Source: Prevotella sp. (GTDB lineage: Bacteria > Bacteroidota > Bacteroidia > Bacteroidales > Bacteroidaceae). Taken from it: 64,000 nucleotides of DNA. The notes under the pieces are model-generated. The model did no database searches and was not told the DNA's origin. It was given only the letters and a program-made list of their open reading frames with translations. The translations under genes and the position numbers were made by a program. The stretch lies in contig JALEKD010000025.1 in NCBI GenBank assembly GCA_022769285.1, forward strand, positions 1-64,000, given 5' to 3'. Shown here piece after piece: positions 36,189 to 44,314 of this stretch (the first letter of the stretch is position 1; each line of letters starts with the position of its first letter).

Positions 36189-37058
36189 ATGAGTTTGAAA
36201 ATCGTTGTACTTGCAAAGCAGGTACCAGACACAAGAAATGTGGGCAAAGACGCGATGACCGCCGAGGGCACCGTTAACCGTGCCGCGCTGCCCGCTATCT
36301 TCAACCCCGAAGACTTGAACGCTCTTGAGCAGGCCCTCCGCCTGAAAGAGCAGAACCCCGGCAGCACAGTAGGCGTGCTCACCATGGGCCCTCCCCGTGC
36401 TGGCGAGATAATCCGTCAGGGACTTTACCGCGGTGCTGATACCGGATGGCTGCTTACCGACCGTCTCTTTGCAGGTGCCGACACGCTGGCCACATCGTAC
36501 GCATTGGCTACGGGCATCAAGAAAATAGGCGATGTAGACATCGTGATAGGCGGCCGACAGGCCATCGACGGCGATACGGCCCAGGTGGGTCCTCAGGTGG
36601 CTCAGAAGTTGGGTCTGAACCAGGTAACTTACGCCGAGGAGATACTCAAGGTAGAGAATGGCAAGGCCACCATACGCCGCCACATCGACGGAGGCGTAGA
36701 GACCGTAGAGGCACCGCTGCCTGTAGTGGTAACGGTTAACGGTAGCGCCGCCCCCTGCCGTCCCTGCAACGCCAAGCTGGTCATGAAGTACAAGTATGCC
36801 ACCTGCCCCATGGAGCGCAAGGGAGATGAGCCCTGGGCTGCCCTCTATGAGGAGCGCCCGTACCTGACGCTGAACCAGTGGACCGTGGCTGACGTAGACG
36901 GAGACCCTCAGCAGTGTGGACTGGCCGGCTCGCCGACCAAGGTGAAGGCCGTAAAGAACATAGTGTTCCAGGCTAAGGAGAGCAAGACCCTTACGGCAAG
37001 CGACGCCGATGTAGAGGGCCTGGTAAAGGAATTGTTAGACGAAAAGATTATTGGTTAA
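36189..37058 (+). CDS. etfB: Electron transfer flavoprotein subunit beta
   Basis: The 289-aa FixA/EtfB subunit binds AMP or a second flavin and passes electrons from acyl-CoA dehydrogenases. MSLKIVVLAKQVPDTRNVG, FNPEDLNALEQALRLKEQ, LTMGPPRAGEIIRQGLYRGAD and GGRQAIDGDTAQVGPQVAQKLG are characteristic. etfA follows 5 nt later and a matching dehydrogenase lies further downstream, so the set forms a complete acyl-CoA oxidation (or, reversed, enoyl-CoA reduction) electron-transfer module. Confidence 0.97.
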   Translation: MSLKIVVLAKQVPDTRNVGKDAMTAEGTVNRAALPAIFNPEDLNALEQALRLKEQNPGSTVGVLTMGPPRAGEIIRQGLYRGADTGWLLTDRLFAGADTLATSYALATGIKKIGDVDIVIGGRQAIDGDTAQVGPQVAQKLGLNQVTYAEEILKVENGKATIRRHIDGGVETVEAPLPVVVTVNGSAAPCRPCNAKLVMKYKYATCPMERKGDEPWAALYEERPYLTLNQWTVADVDGDPQQCGLAGSPTKVKAVKNIVFQAKESKTLTASDADVEGLVKELLDEKIIG

Positions 37059-37063
37059 TAGAT

Positions 37064-38086
37064 ATGAACAACGTATTTGTATATTGTGAAATCGAAGGCA
37101 CCCAGGTTGCCGAGGTTTCTCAGGAATTGCTAACTAAGGGCCGCAAGCTGGCCAACGAGTTGGGGGTAGATCTCAACGCTATCGTGGCTGGCACCGGCAT
37201 CAAGGGCAAGGTAGAAGAGCAAATCTTGCCTTACGGCGTAGATAAGTTGTTCGTATTCGATGCCGACGGCCTATTCCCCTACACATCGGCCCCGCACACC
37301 GACATACTGGTTAACCTGTTCAAGGAGGAGAAGCCGCAGATAGCACTCATGGGCGCCACCGTAATAGGCCGCGACCTGGGTCCCCGGGTATCTTCATCGC
37401 TTACATCGGGCCTCACGGCCGACTGTACGCAGCTGGAGATAGGCGACTACGATGACAAGAAGAGCGGCAAGCACTACGACCACCTGCTCTACCAGATACG
37501 CCCCGCCTTTGGCGGCAACATCGTGGCCACCATCGTCAACCCCGACCACCGTCCACAGATGGCCACCGTACGCTCTGGCGTCATGCAGAAGGCTCTCTAC
37601 GACGGCAAGGCCAAGGGCGAGGTGATTTATCCAGAGGTTAGCAAGTACGTGTCGGCCGAAGCGTTCGTTGTCAAGGTTCTTGACCGTCATGTCGAGGCTG
37701 CCAAGCACAACCTGAAGGGTGCTCCTATCGTTGTGGCCGGTGGTTACGGCGTGGGCAGCAAGGAGGGCTTCGACCAGCTCTTCCAGTTGGCCAAGGAGCT
37801 CCATGGTGAGGTTGGCGCCAGTCGCGCCGCTGTCGACGCAGGCTGGGTAGACCACGACCGCCAGATTGGCCAGACCGGTGTTACCGTTCATCCTAAGGTG
37901 TACATCGCCTGCGGTATCTCAGGCCAGATACAGCACATCGCCGGTATGCAGGACTCGGGCATCATCATCTCTGTGAACAGCGACCCCGACGCTCCTATCA
38001 ACAAGATAGCCGACTACGTTATCGTTGGTACCGTCGAAGAGGTAGTGCCCAAGCTCATCAAGTATTACAAACAGAATTCTAAGTAA
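37064..38086 (+). CDS. etfA: Electron transfer flavoprotein subunit alpha
   Basis: The 340-aa FixB/EtfA subunit holds FAD in its C-terminal domain: GGYGVGSKEGFDQLFQLA, GASRAAVDAGWVDHDRQIGQTG, YIACGISGQIQHIAGMQDS and NSDPDAPINKIADYVIVG are the FAD-binding signatures. The N-terminal half is the less conserved domain. The stop codon lies 4 nt before the first GC-rich repeat of the DUF559 cassette, which separates this gene from its presumed partner, the acyl-CoA dehydrogenase. Confidence 0.97.
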   Translation: MNNVFVYCEIEGTQVAEVSQELLTKGRKLANELGVDLNAIVAGTGIKGKVEEQILPYGVDKLFVFDADGLFPYTSAPHTDILVNLFKEEKPQIALMGATVIGRDLGPRVSSSLTSGLTADCTQLEIGDYDDKKSGKHYDHLLYQIRPAFGGNIVATIVNPDHRPQMATVRSGVMQKALYDGKAKGEVIYPEVSKYVSAEAFVVKVLDRHVEAAKHNLKGAPIVVAGGYGVGSKEGFDQLFQLAKELHGEVGASRAAVDAGWVDHDRQIGQTGVTVHPKVYIACGISGQIQHIAGMQDSGIIISVNSDPDAPINKIADYVIVGTVEEVVPKLIKYYKQNSK

Positions 38087-38090
38087 TAGA

Positions 38091-38125
38091 AGCCCCACCC
38101 CAACCCTCCCCCAAAGGGAGGGAGT
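38091..38125 (-). repeat. GC-rich palindromic repeat, left inverted copy
   Basis: AGCCCCACCCCAACCCTCCC followed by CCAAAGGGAGGGAGT is the reverse complement, with few mismatches, of the copy right after the DUF559 gene. Its core forms a CCCTCCC/GGGAGGG hairpin. Confidence 0.8.
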
Positions 38126-38208
38126 GCTTACACTGTACGGGGTACTGCTGACAAAAGACGGAACGGCCACACCCTAAATATGGGACGGCTTCGCCCGACC
38201 GCTACACA

Positions 38209-38541
38209 TTGCTAAAGCCATTTGCAGGGGAGAACCGCAGAAAGATGACACCCAGTGAATCATTACTTTGGGAGTATCTACGAAATCATCTGAGTGGCTT
38301 CCACTTCCGAAGGCAGCACATCATAGGGGATTACATCGTCGATTTCGTTTGTCCGAGCGGCCAACTATTCGTTGAAATAGACGGAGGCTACCACTCGGAA
38401 CCACGACAGGCTGCAGAAGACGCCCTGCGCACCGAACGGCTCACCAACATGGGCTACCGGGTAACAAGGTTTACCAATGAGCAGGTAACAAACAGCATCA
38501 AAGAGGTAATAACTATTATAAAAAACAACATTAAACAATAA
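38209..38541 (+). CDS. DUF559 (Vsr/PD-(D/E)xK-like) endonuclease-domain protein
   Basis: A 110-aa protein of the DUF559 family. The motif order is MTPSESLLWEYLRNHLSGFHFRRQHIIGDYIVDFVC, then LFVEIDGGYHSE and NMGYRVTRFTNEQV. Asp in IVDF and the ExD in VEIDG are the candidate metal ligands of the PD-(D/E)xK core shared with very-short-patch repair nucleases. The only start that keeps the usual FAGENRRKMT N-terminus is TTG at 38209; ATG at 38245 would shorten it by 12 residues. The last coding stretch is AT-rich, unlike its neighbours. It is framed by inverted GC-rich repeats. Its biological role is unknown. Confidence 0.85.
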   Translation: MLKPFAGENRRKMTPSESLLWEYLRNHLSGFHFRRQHIIGDYIVDFVCPSGQLFVEIDGGYHSEPRQAAEDALRTERLTNMGYRVTRFTNEQVTNSIKEVITIIKNNIKQ

Positions 38542-38560
38542 ACAAAAACAATCCTCACCG

Positions 38561-38595
38561 ACTCCCTCCCCTTGGGGGAGGGCCGGGGTGGGGTC
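38561..38595 (+). repeat. GC-rich palindromic repeat, second copy
   Basis: ACTCCCTCCCCTTGGGGGAG followed by GGCCGGGGTGGGGTC lies 19 nt after the DUF559 stop. It forms a CCCTCCCC/GGGGGAGGG hairpin and pairs as an inverted repeat with the copy after etfA. Confidence 0.8.
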
Positions 38596-38617
38596 TAACA
38601 AAAATCCCCCAACCTAC

Positions 38618-38650
38618 TTCCTCCCTTTGTGGAGGACTGGGAAGGGGCTA
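38618..38650 (+). repeat. GC-rich palindromic repeat, third (diverged) copy
   Basis: CTTCCTCCCTTTGTGGAGGA followed by CTGGGAAGGGG keeps the hairpin shape with compensating changes. Together with the preceding AAAATCCCCCAAC it is a direct repeat of about 49 nt with the fourth copy. Confidence 0.7.
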
Positions 38651-38667
38651 AAAAAAGTCCCCAACTT

Positions 38668-38704
38668 GCTCCCTCCCCTTGGGGGAGGGCCGGGGAGGGG
38701 CTCC
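38668..38704 (+). repeat. GC-rich palindromic repeat, fourth copy, abutting a start codon
   Basis: TGCTCCCTCCCCTTGGGGGA followed by GGGCCGGGGAGGGGCTCC ends 6 nt before the acyl-CoA dehydrogenase ATG, so it forms the immediate 5' leader of that gene. Confidence 0.8.
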
Positions 38705-38710
38705 AAAATT

Positions 38711-40432
38711 ATGGCAAACTATTATACAGACCATCCAGAGATAGCGTTCCACCTGAACCATCCTCTGATGAAGCGCATCGTCGACCTCAAGGAGCGCGAC
38801 TATGCCGACAAGGACAAATTTGCTGACGCCCCCGTAAACTTCGAGGACGCCATAGAGAACTATAAGCGCATCCTGGACATCACCGGAGATGTGGCTGCCA
38901 ACATCATTGAACCCAACTCGGAGGCCGTGGACCTCGAAGGCCCACACCTGGAGGACGGCCGCATGATATACGCCAGCAAGACATTCGAAAACCTGGACGC
39001 TACACGTAAGGCAGGGCTCTGGGGCATCTCCATGCCCCGTCGCTACAACGGCCTGAACATCCCCAACGTGGTGTTCTCTATGCTCTCTGAGGTTATCTCG
39101 GCTGCCGATGCTGGCTTCCAGAACGTATGGAGCCTGCAGAGCTGTATCGACACCCTCTATGAGTTTGGTTCAGAGGAGCAGCGACAGAAGTATATCCCCC
39201 GCATCGCCGCTGGCGAGACCATGTCGATGGACTTGACCGAACCCGATGCCGGCTCTGACCTGCAGCGCGTAATGCTCAAGGCCACACAGGATGCCGATGG
39301 TACCTGGCGGCTTAACGGCGTGAAGCGCTTCATTACCAATGGCGACTCAGACATACACTTGGTACTGGCCCGCTCGGAAGAGGGAACCAAGGATGGCCGC
39401 GGCCTGTCTATGTTTATCTACGACAAGCGCGACGGGGGCGTCACGGTACGTCACATAGAGAACAAGTTAGGCATACACGGTTCTCCTACCTGCGAGCTGG
39501 TGTACAAGAACGCCAAGGCCGAACTCTGCGGTAACACCCGCATGGGCCTTATCAAGTACGTGATGGCTCTGATGAACGGCGCCCGTCTCGGCATCGCCGC
39601 CCAGTCGGTGGGTGTAGAGCAGGAAGCCTACAATGAGGGCTTAGCGTATGCCAAGGAGCGTGCCCAGTTTGGCCAGAAGATAGTACACTTCCCCGCTGTG
39701 TACGACATGCTTTCTCGCATGAAGGCCAAGCTCGATGCCGGCCGCTCTCTGCTCTATCAGACAGCCCGCTACGTAGACATCTACAAGTCTCTCGAGGACA
39801 TCGCCCGCGACCGCAAGCTCTCCGCCGAGGAGCGCGCTGAGATGAAGAAGTACACTCGCCTCGCCGATGCATTTACTCCTATCTCCAAGGGTATGAACTC
39901 TGAGTACGCCAACCAGAATGCTTACGACGCCATCAGTATTCACGGTGGTTCGGGCTTTATCATGGAGTACAAGAGTCAGCGCCTGTTCCGCGACGCCCGT
40001 ATCTTCTCTATCTACGAGGGTACTACACAGCTCCAGGTGGTAGCTGCTGTACGCTACATCACCAACGGCACCTACCTCGCCATTATGAAGGAGATGCTCG
40101 AGGCTGAAGTAAGCGACGACTTGAAAGGCCTGCGTGACCGCGTGGCTAAGATGGTCGAGCAGTACGAGGCTGCGGTCAACTACGTCAAGGAAGCACAGAA
40201 CCAGGAAGTTCACGACTTCCTCGCACGTCGCCTCTATGACATGACAGCCGAGATTATCATGTCCCTGCTCATTATCGATGACGCCACACGCGCCCCCGAG
40301 CTCTTCCAGAAGAGCGCTAACGTCTACGTGCGTATGGCTGAGGAAGACGTGCTGGGCAAAGCAGCCTACGTACAGAACTTCAAGGCCGACGACCTGGCCG
40401 ATTTCCGTGCCGTAGAGCCTGCTGAGGCTTAA
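38711..40432 (+). CDS. Acyl-CoA dehydrogenase (long, 573-aa type)
   Basis: An FAD enzyme that oxidises acyl-CoA (or runs in reverse) and exchanges electrons with EtfAB. Motifs include MDLTEPDAGSDLQ, the FAD-binding middle domain and FRDARIFSIYEGTTQLQ, whose Glu is the likely catalytic base. A C-terminal helical extension of about 130 residues (DLKGLRDRVAKMVEQYEAAVNY onward) makes it longer than the usual 380 aa. The track ORF starts 41 codons earlier inside the GC-rich repeats, giving a nonsense Pro/Gly-rich N-terminus. MANYYTDHPEIAFHLNH is the real start. It probably belongs to the etfBA transcription unit, now split by the DUF559 cassette. Confidence 0.95.
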   Translation: MANYYTDHPEIAFHLNHPLMKRIVDLKERDYADKDKFADAPVNFEDAIENYKRILDITGDVAANIIEPNSEAVDLEGPHLEDGRMIYASKTFENLDATRKAGLWGISMPRRYNGLNIPNVVFSMLSEVISAADAGFQNVWSLQSCIDTLYEFGSEEQRQKYIPRIAAGETMSMDLTEPDAGSDLQRVMLKATQDADGTWRLNGVKRFITNGDSDIHLVLARSEEGTKDGRGLSMFIYDKRDGGVTVRHIENKLGIHGSPTCELVYKNAKAELCGNTRMGLIKYVMALMNGARLGIAAQSVGVEQEAYNEGLAYAKERAQFGQKIVHFPAVYDMLSRMKAKLDAGRSLLYQTARYVDIYKSLEDIARDRKLSAEERAEMKKYTRLADAFTPISKGMNSEYANQNAYDAISIHGGSGFIMEYKSQRLFRDARIFSIYEGTTQLQVVAAVRYITNGTYLAIMKEMLEAEVSDDLKGLRDRVAKMVEQYEAAVNYVKEAQNQEVHDFLARRLYDMTAEIIMSLLIIDDATRAPELFQKSANVYVRMAEEDVLGKAAYVQNFKADDLADFRAVEPAEA

Positions 40433-40458
40433 TAAGCCTACTATACATTATTATATAT

Positions 40459-40493
40459 AAGGGCGCAACTCTCATTAGGGTTGCGCCCTTTTA
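40459..40493 (+). terminator. Terminator after the acyl-CoA dehydrogenase gene
   Basis: AAGGGCGCAAC pairs with GTTGCGCCCTT (11 bp, 10-nt loop) followed by T residues. Confidence 0.9.
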
Positions 40494-40548
40494 CATTTTT
40501 ATAGTAATATTTATCGCCGTGGCACCGCCCAGTCTCAAAAAAAATTTC

Positions 40549-40556
40549 TAAATTTG
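40549..40556 (+). promoter_or_regulatory. -7-like element before dnaG
   Basis: TAAATTTG followed by CA, about 50 bp before the dnaG start, fits the -7 consensus. No TTTG is found at the expected distance upstream. Confidence 0.4.
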
Positions 40557-40606
40557 CAACTATACTTACAGGGGCCATCAGGGCCCTACCGGGGATGGCA
40601 AGTACA

Positions 40607-42586
40607 ATGATAGACAGAGCTACAGTAGAAAAAATAAAGGACGCCGCCAACATCGTGGACGTGGTGTCCGAGTTTGTGTCGCTTCGCAAACGGGGCGCCA
40701 ACTACACTGGCCTCTGCCCGTTCCACAACGAGAAGACTCCCTCGTTCTTCGTGTCGCCTGCCCGCGGCACCTGTCATTGCTTCGGCTGTGGCAAGGGGGG
40801 CAACGCTGTCACCTTCATCATGGAACACGAGCAGATGACCTATCCCGAGGCTCTGCGCTGGCTGGCTAACAAGTACCACATCGAGATACAGGAGCGCGAG
40901 CTTACCGACGAGGAACGCCGTGAGCAGAGCGAGCGCGAGTCGATGTTTATCATCAACGAGTGGGCCGCCAAGTACTTCGAGCAGCAGCTCCAGACTGAGG
41001 GCGAGGGCACCACTTACGGTCTGCCATACTTCCGCAGCCGTGGTTTTCGTGACGACATCATCGCCAAGTTTCGCCTAGGCTACGACCTGCAGTCGCGCTT
41101 TGCCCTGCCCGACGCTGCCAAGGCTCAGGGCTATCAGCCCGAGTTCCTCCTCAAGACAGGCATCTGCTACCAAAACGACCGGGGCGAACTAATAGACCGC
41201 TACGCTGGTCGCGTGGTTTTCCCCTGGATTGGCCTCAGTGGCAAAGTGGTGGGCTTCACCGCCCGCGTACTCGACTCGCGCACCAAAGGGGTCAACATGA
41301 AGTACGTCAACTCTCCCGACTCAGACATCTATCACAAGGCCCACGAACTCTACGGCATCTACCAGGCCAAGAAAGCCATTGTAAAGAACGACCGAGTGTA
41401 TCTGGTAGAAGGACAGGCCGACGTTATCTCCATGCACCAGGCCGGCATCGAGAACGTGGTAGCTGGCTCAGGTACCGCGCTCAGCTTCCCGCAGATACAC
41501 ATGCTCCACAGGCTCACAGCCAATATCACCCTCATCTACGACGACGACGCGGCTGGTCTGCATGCTGCCCTAAAAGGCACCGACATGCTTCTGTCTGAGG
41601 GAATGAACCTCAAGGTACTGCTGCTGCCCGACGGCGACGATCCAGACAGTTTCGCCAGGAAGCACACGGCCGACGAGCTGCGTCAGTACATAGACGCCAA
41701 CGAGACAGACTTCATCCAGTTTAAGACCGAACTGCTCCTGAAGAACGAGACCGACCCCGTGAAGCGCACGGCGGCCATCAACTCTATCATCAAGAGTATC
41801 TCGCTGGTAACCAACCATATCTTGCGCGATACGTATGTACAGACCTGTGTACAGCGGATAGGCGTGGCCGAGTCTACGCTTATCAATACGATGAACAACT
41901 TTATCCGCGAGGCCAAGGAGAGCAAGGCCGCTGAGGCCCGACGTACCGAGGAGGCACCGCCCATGGTGACCGGCACAGCCACGCAGCCCTCTATCGGGCA
42001 GCCAGTATCGGCCCAGGAGAAAGTGGAGCGCTTGCTGGCGCAGATGATCATCCGCAAAGGTGCCCGGAGGGTGTTCCGTCAGGTGGAGACCGAGGACGGG
42101 GGCACGGTAGACCTCACCGTGGCCCAATACATATACTACGACTTGCAGGCCGACAGCCTGCAGTTTAGCAACCCACTCTACCGCCGCATCTTAGACGAAG
42201 CCGTGGCCCATGCCGATGACTCCGACTTTAACAGCGAAAGCTACTTCATACACCATGAGGACATCGAGATAGGGCGCGTGGCTGCCGACCTGTGTGTAGA
42301 CCGCCTGCAGCTGATGCGCAACGATGAGCCTGACCCCCAGGATGCCTATATCGATGACAGAGAACGGCAGAAGGAAGAAGAGGAGCAACTGCGCAACCAG
42401 ACGCTGCACCTGGTGCTCGACTTCCGCATGGACTATGTGGAGCGGCGGCTCAAGGCCCTAAGCACCGAGATAGCCGCGGCCACCTCGGAGCCGGCCCGCA
42501 TGAACGAACTGATAAAAGAATACACCCAGCTGCAGACCGTTCGCAACGACTATGCCCGCAGGCTGGGCACCAACATAGTTGTCTGA
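40607..42586 (+). CDS. dnaG: DNA primase
   Basis: DnaG lays down RNA primers at the replication fork. The 659-aa form starting MIDRATVEKIKDAANIVDVV has the N-terminal CHC2 zinc-binding domain (CPFHNEKTPSFFV, CHCFGCGKGG). The catalytic core has a TOPRIM fold, where VYLVEGQADVISMHQAG carries the Glu and LIYDDDAAGL the metal-binding Asp residues. A C-terminal DnaB-helicase-binding region follows. An ATG four codons earlier (40595) is also possible. It lies 9 nt upstream of the TPR-protein gene. Confidence 0.96.
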   Translation: MIDRATVEKIKDAANIVDVVSEFVSLRKRGANYTGLCPFHNEKTPSFFVSPARGTCHCFGCGKGGNAVTFIMEHEQMTYPEALRWLANKYHIEIQERELTDEERREQSERESMFIINEWAAKYFEQQLQTEGEGTTYGLPYFRSRGFRDDIIAKFRLGYDLQSRFALPDAAKAQGYQPEFLLKTGICYQNDRGELIDRYAGRVVFPWIGLSGKVVGFTARVLDSRTKGVNMKYVNSPDSDIYHKAHELYGIYQAKKAIVKNDRVYLVEGQADVISMHQAGIENVVAGSGTALSFPQIHMLHRLTANITLIYDDDAAGLHAALKGTDMLLSEGMNLKVLLLPDGDDPDSFARKHTADELRQYIDANETDFIQFKTELLLKNETDPVKRTAAINSIIKSISLVTNHILRDTYVQTCVQRIGVAESTLINTMNNFIREAKESKAAEARRTEEAPPMVTGTATQPSIGQPVSAQEKVERLLAQMIIRKGARRVFRQVETEDGGTVDLTVAQYIYYDLQADSLQFSNPLYRRILDEAVAHADDSDFNSESYFIHHEDIEIGRVAADLCVDRLQLMRNDEPDPQDAYIDDRERQKEEEEQLRNQTLHLVLDFRMDYVERRLKALSTEIAAATSEPARMNELIKEYTQLQTVRNDYARRLGTNIVV

Positions 42587-42595
42587 CACGCTGCC

Positions 42596-44314
42596 ATGAA
42601 AGAAATACTTGTCTCTGTACTTTTCATCACCATGCTGGGCTACATGCTGTACTGGCTTGTTATGAACCTGCTGCGCCGCATGAACAGCAAGTGGCTGTCG
42701 ACCTTCCGCCCAGACCACGTGACCCTCGGCACCAACCGCGCCGCCGTGAGCGCCGCCCTAAAGCAGCTGTCGTGCCAACCCGAGTGGTCCGAGAGCGACG
42801 AGAAGACCATCTGCCGGTACGAATACCAGAACGGCTACTTCTCCATAACCCTTGCCCCAGACACCATGTACATCCAACTGATGTACGCCTACATCTTTAC
42901 CGCTCCCCTGGCCAACATTGAGTTGCTGCGGTCGGTCTGCAACCGCTGCCTGCTTACTGGCACACCCATCAAGACCACCTACACCATAGACGACGACAAG
43001 CCCAAGGTACACGTGCATACCATAGCCTCGCTCCTGGTAAACCGCTACAACGCCAAGGAGGTTCTGACCGAGTGCATGCGCGACATGTTCAGGCTGCAGC
43101 GTACCGTGATGAGCGAGTTCGAGGACAATGAGAAGAAGATGACGGCTGCGCCAGGCCGGGATGTGGAGAAGGCTAACGCCGAGTGGCACAATGAGCTGGC
43201 CCTCATCAACGAGCTACACATGGCCAACCACCCGGCAGGACTGCCCACCCACGAGCAGGCCGGGGCAGCCATGGCTACCGTGGGGCAGATGGCTGCCAAT
43301 GCGCTAAGCATAACCGGATTTGCACCCCAGACCATGGTGGTTAGTACCGAGGATGGTACCACCAGCACCCTGACCGTGCCTGAAGCCATAGCAACCTACA
43401 CCTTGGGCCAACTGCTCATCGCCAATGGGCGGTTTGTACGCTCGTGGGCCATGGCCGACATCAGCTACAGCAGCGCCGACCGCCCGGACACCCTGCAACA
43501 CCTCATCCTGCACCTGTCAGCCGAGGATGCCACCACCGCCGTACTCTACTACCGTGTAACGTGTACCCTGGTGCCGCTGCCCGACCATTTCGGACCAGCC
43601 GGACTGGTGAGCAGTGAGCCCCGCGCTCTCTCCATCGTCATAGGTCACGACCTTAAACCCACCAAACAGCAGGTAGACCAATTTCGCTACCAGTGGAAAG
43701 AGGCCCGCGACAAGGCCCACACCCCCAACGACCCTAAACTCACCCCCACCCAGCGCCTGCTGGCCCTGTGTGCCGACCGTGGCCTGGCCTGGGCCGTCTA
43801 CTACGGCCACCGCCTCTACCTGGGGCACCGCTTCTACGAGGCCCTACCCTTCCTGAGCGCCGCCTACGAGCGCTATGCACCCCGTTTCGACCAACTTTCA
43901 CACAGCGAGCAACACAGCTACTACGAGCTGAGTTACCTCGTGGGCAGTTGCTACTACCACATGGGCCAGCTCACCCAGGCTTACTACTACCTGCTGCATA
44001 CCCTGCCCTTTAACAACATTATCTACGCCGAGCAATTTGTCAACTGCCTGGTGGGCCTGCGCGACAGCGAAGCCCTGCGCTATATAAACGATGGCATGGA
44101 CAGCGTAACACGCGACGGTGCCCTGGAAGAGCAAGACCACAACCAGCAAGCGTTCTACTACTTTCTGCAACGCCGCAAGGCCGACCTGCTCCTGGCCCTC
44201 CACCGTCGCGATGAGGCCACCCAGCTGCTCCAGCAGATGCTCGACAACACCCCTAACAGCGACTACGCCATATACCAGCTGGCCCAGTTGCAGAAAGACG
44301 CTCCCCAACCATGA
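42596..44314 (+). CDS. Membrane-anchored tetratricopeptide-like protein, function unknown
   Basis: A 572-aa protein with one N-terminal transmembrane helix (ILVSVLFITMLGYMLYWLVMN). Residues 40-370 show no family I recognise; they include a part with strand-like ICRYEYQNGYFSITLAPDTM and an Ala/Thr-rich middle. The C-terminal 190 residues look like TPR units (YGHRLYLGHRFYEALPFLSAAYERY, YYELSYLVGSCYYHMGQLTQAYYYLLHTL, ADLLLALHRRDEATQLLQQML). It is coupled to cls by a 4-nt ATGA overlap and follows dnaG by 9 nt. A scaffold role at the membrane is possible but unproven. Confidence 0.8.
   Translation: MKEILVSVLFITMLGYMLYWLVMNLLRRMNSKWLSTFRPDHVTLGTNRAAVSAALKQLSCQPEWSESDEKTICRYEYQNGYFSITLAPDTMYIQLMYAYIFTAPLANIELLRSVCNRCLLTGTPIKTTYTIDDDKPKVHVHTIASLLVNRYNAKEVLTECMRDMFRLQRTVMSEFEDNEKKMTAAPGRDVEKANAEWHNELALINELHMANHPAGLPTHEQAGAAMATVGQMAANALSITGFAPQTMVVSTEDGTTSTLTVPEAIATYTLGQLLIANGRFVRSWAMADISYSSADRPDTLQHLILHLSAEDATTAVLYYRVTCTLVPLPDHFGPAGLVSSEPRALSIVIGHDLKPTKQQVDQFRYQWKEARDKAHTPNDPKLTPTQRLLALCADRGLAWAVYYGHRLYLGHRFYEALPFLSAAYERYAPRFDQLSHSEQHSYYELSYLVGSCYYHMGQLTQAYYYLLHTLPFNNIIYAEQFVNCLVGLRDSEALRYINDGMDSVTRDGALEEQDHNQQAFYYFLQRRKADLLLALHRRDEATQLLQQMLDNTPNSDYAIYQLAQLQKDAPQP

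Larger units (their letters stand above)
38091..38704. mobile_element. Repeat-bracketed DUF559 cassette (putative REP-like element)
   Basis: A 614-bp block between etfA and the acyl-CoA dehydrogenase gene contains one nuclease-like gene and four copies of a GC-rich palindromic repeat. The outer left copy is inverted relative to the three right copies. It fits closely between the etfA stop (4 nt) and the next ATG (6 nt). No transposase, target-site duplication or terminal dinucleotide is evident, so mobility is inferred from architecture alone. Confidence 0.45.

Noticed and set aside
38588-38710. N-terminal 41 codons of the 614-aa track ORF before the acyl-CoA dehydrogenase
   Set aside because: They translate the GC-rich repeats into a Pro/Gly-rich sequence. 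The family start is the ATG at 38711.
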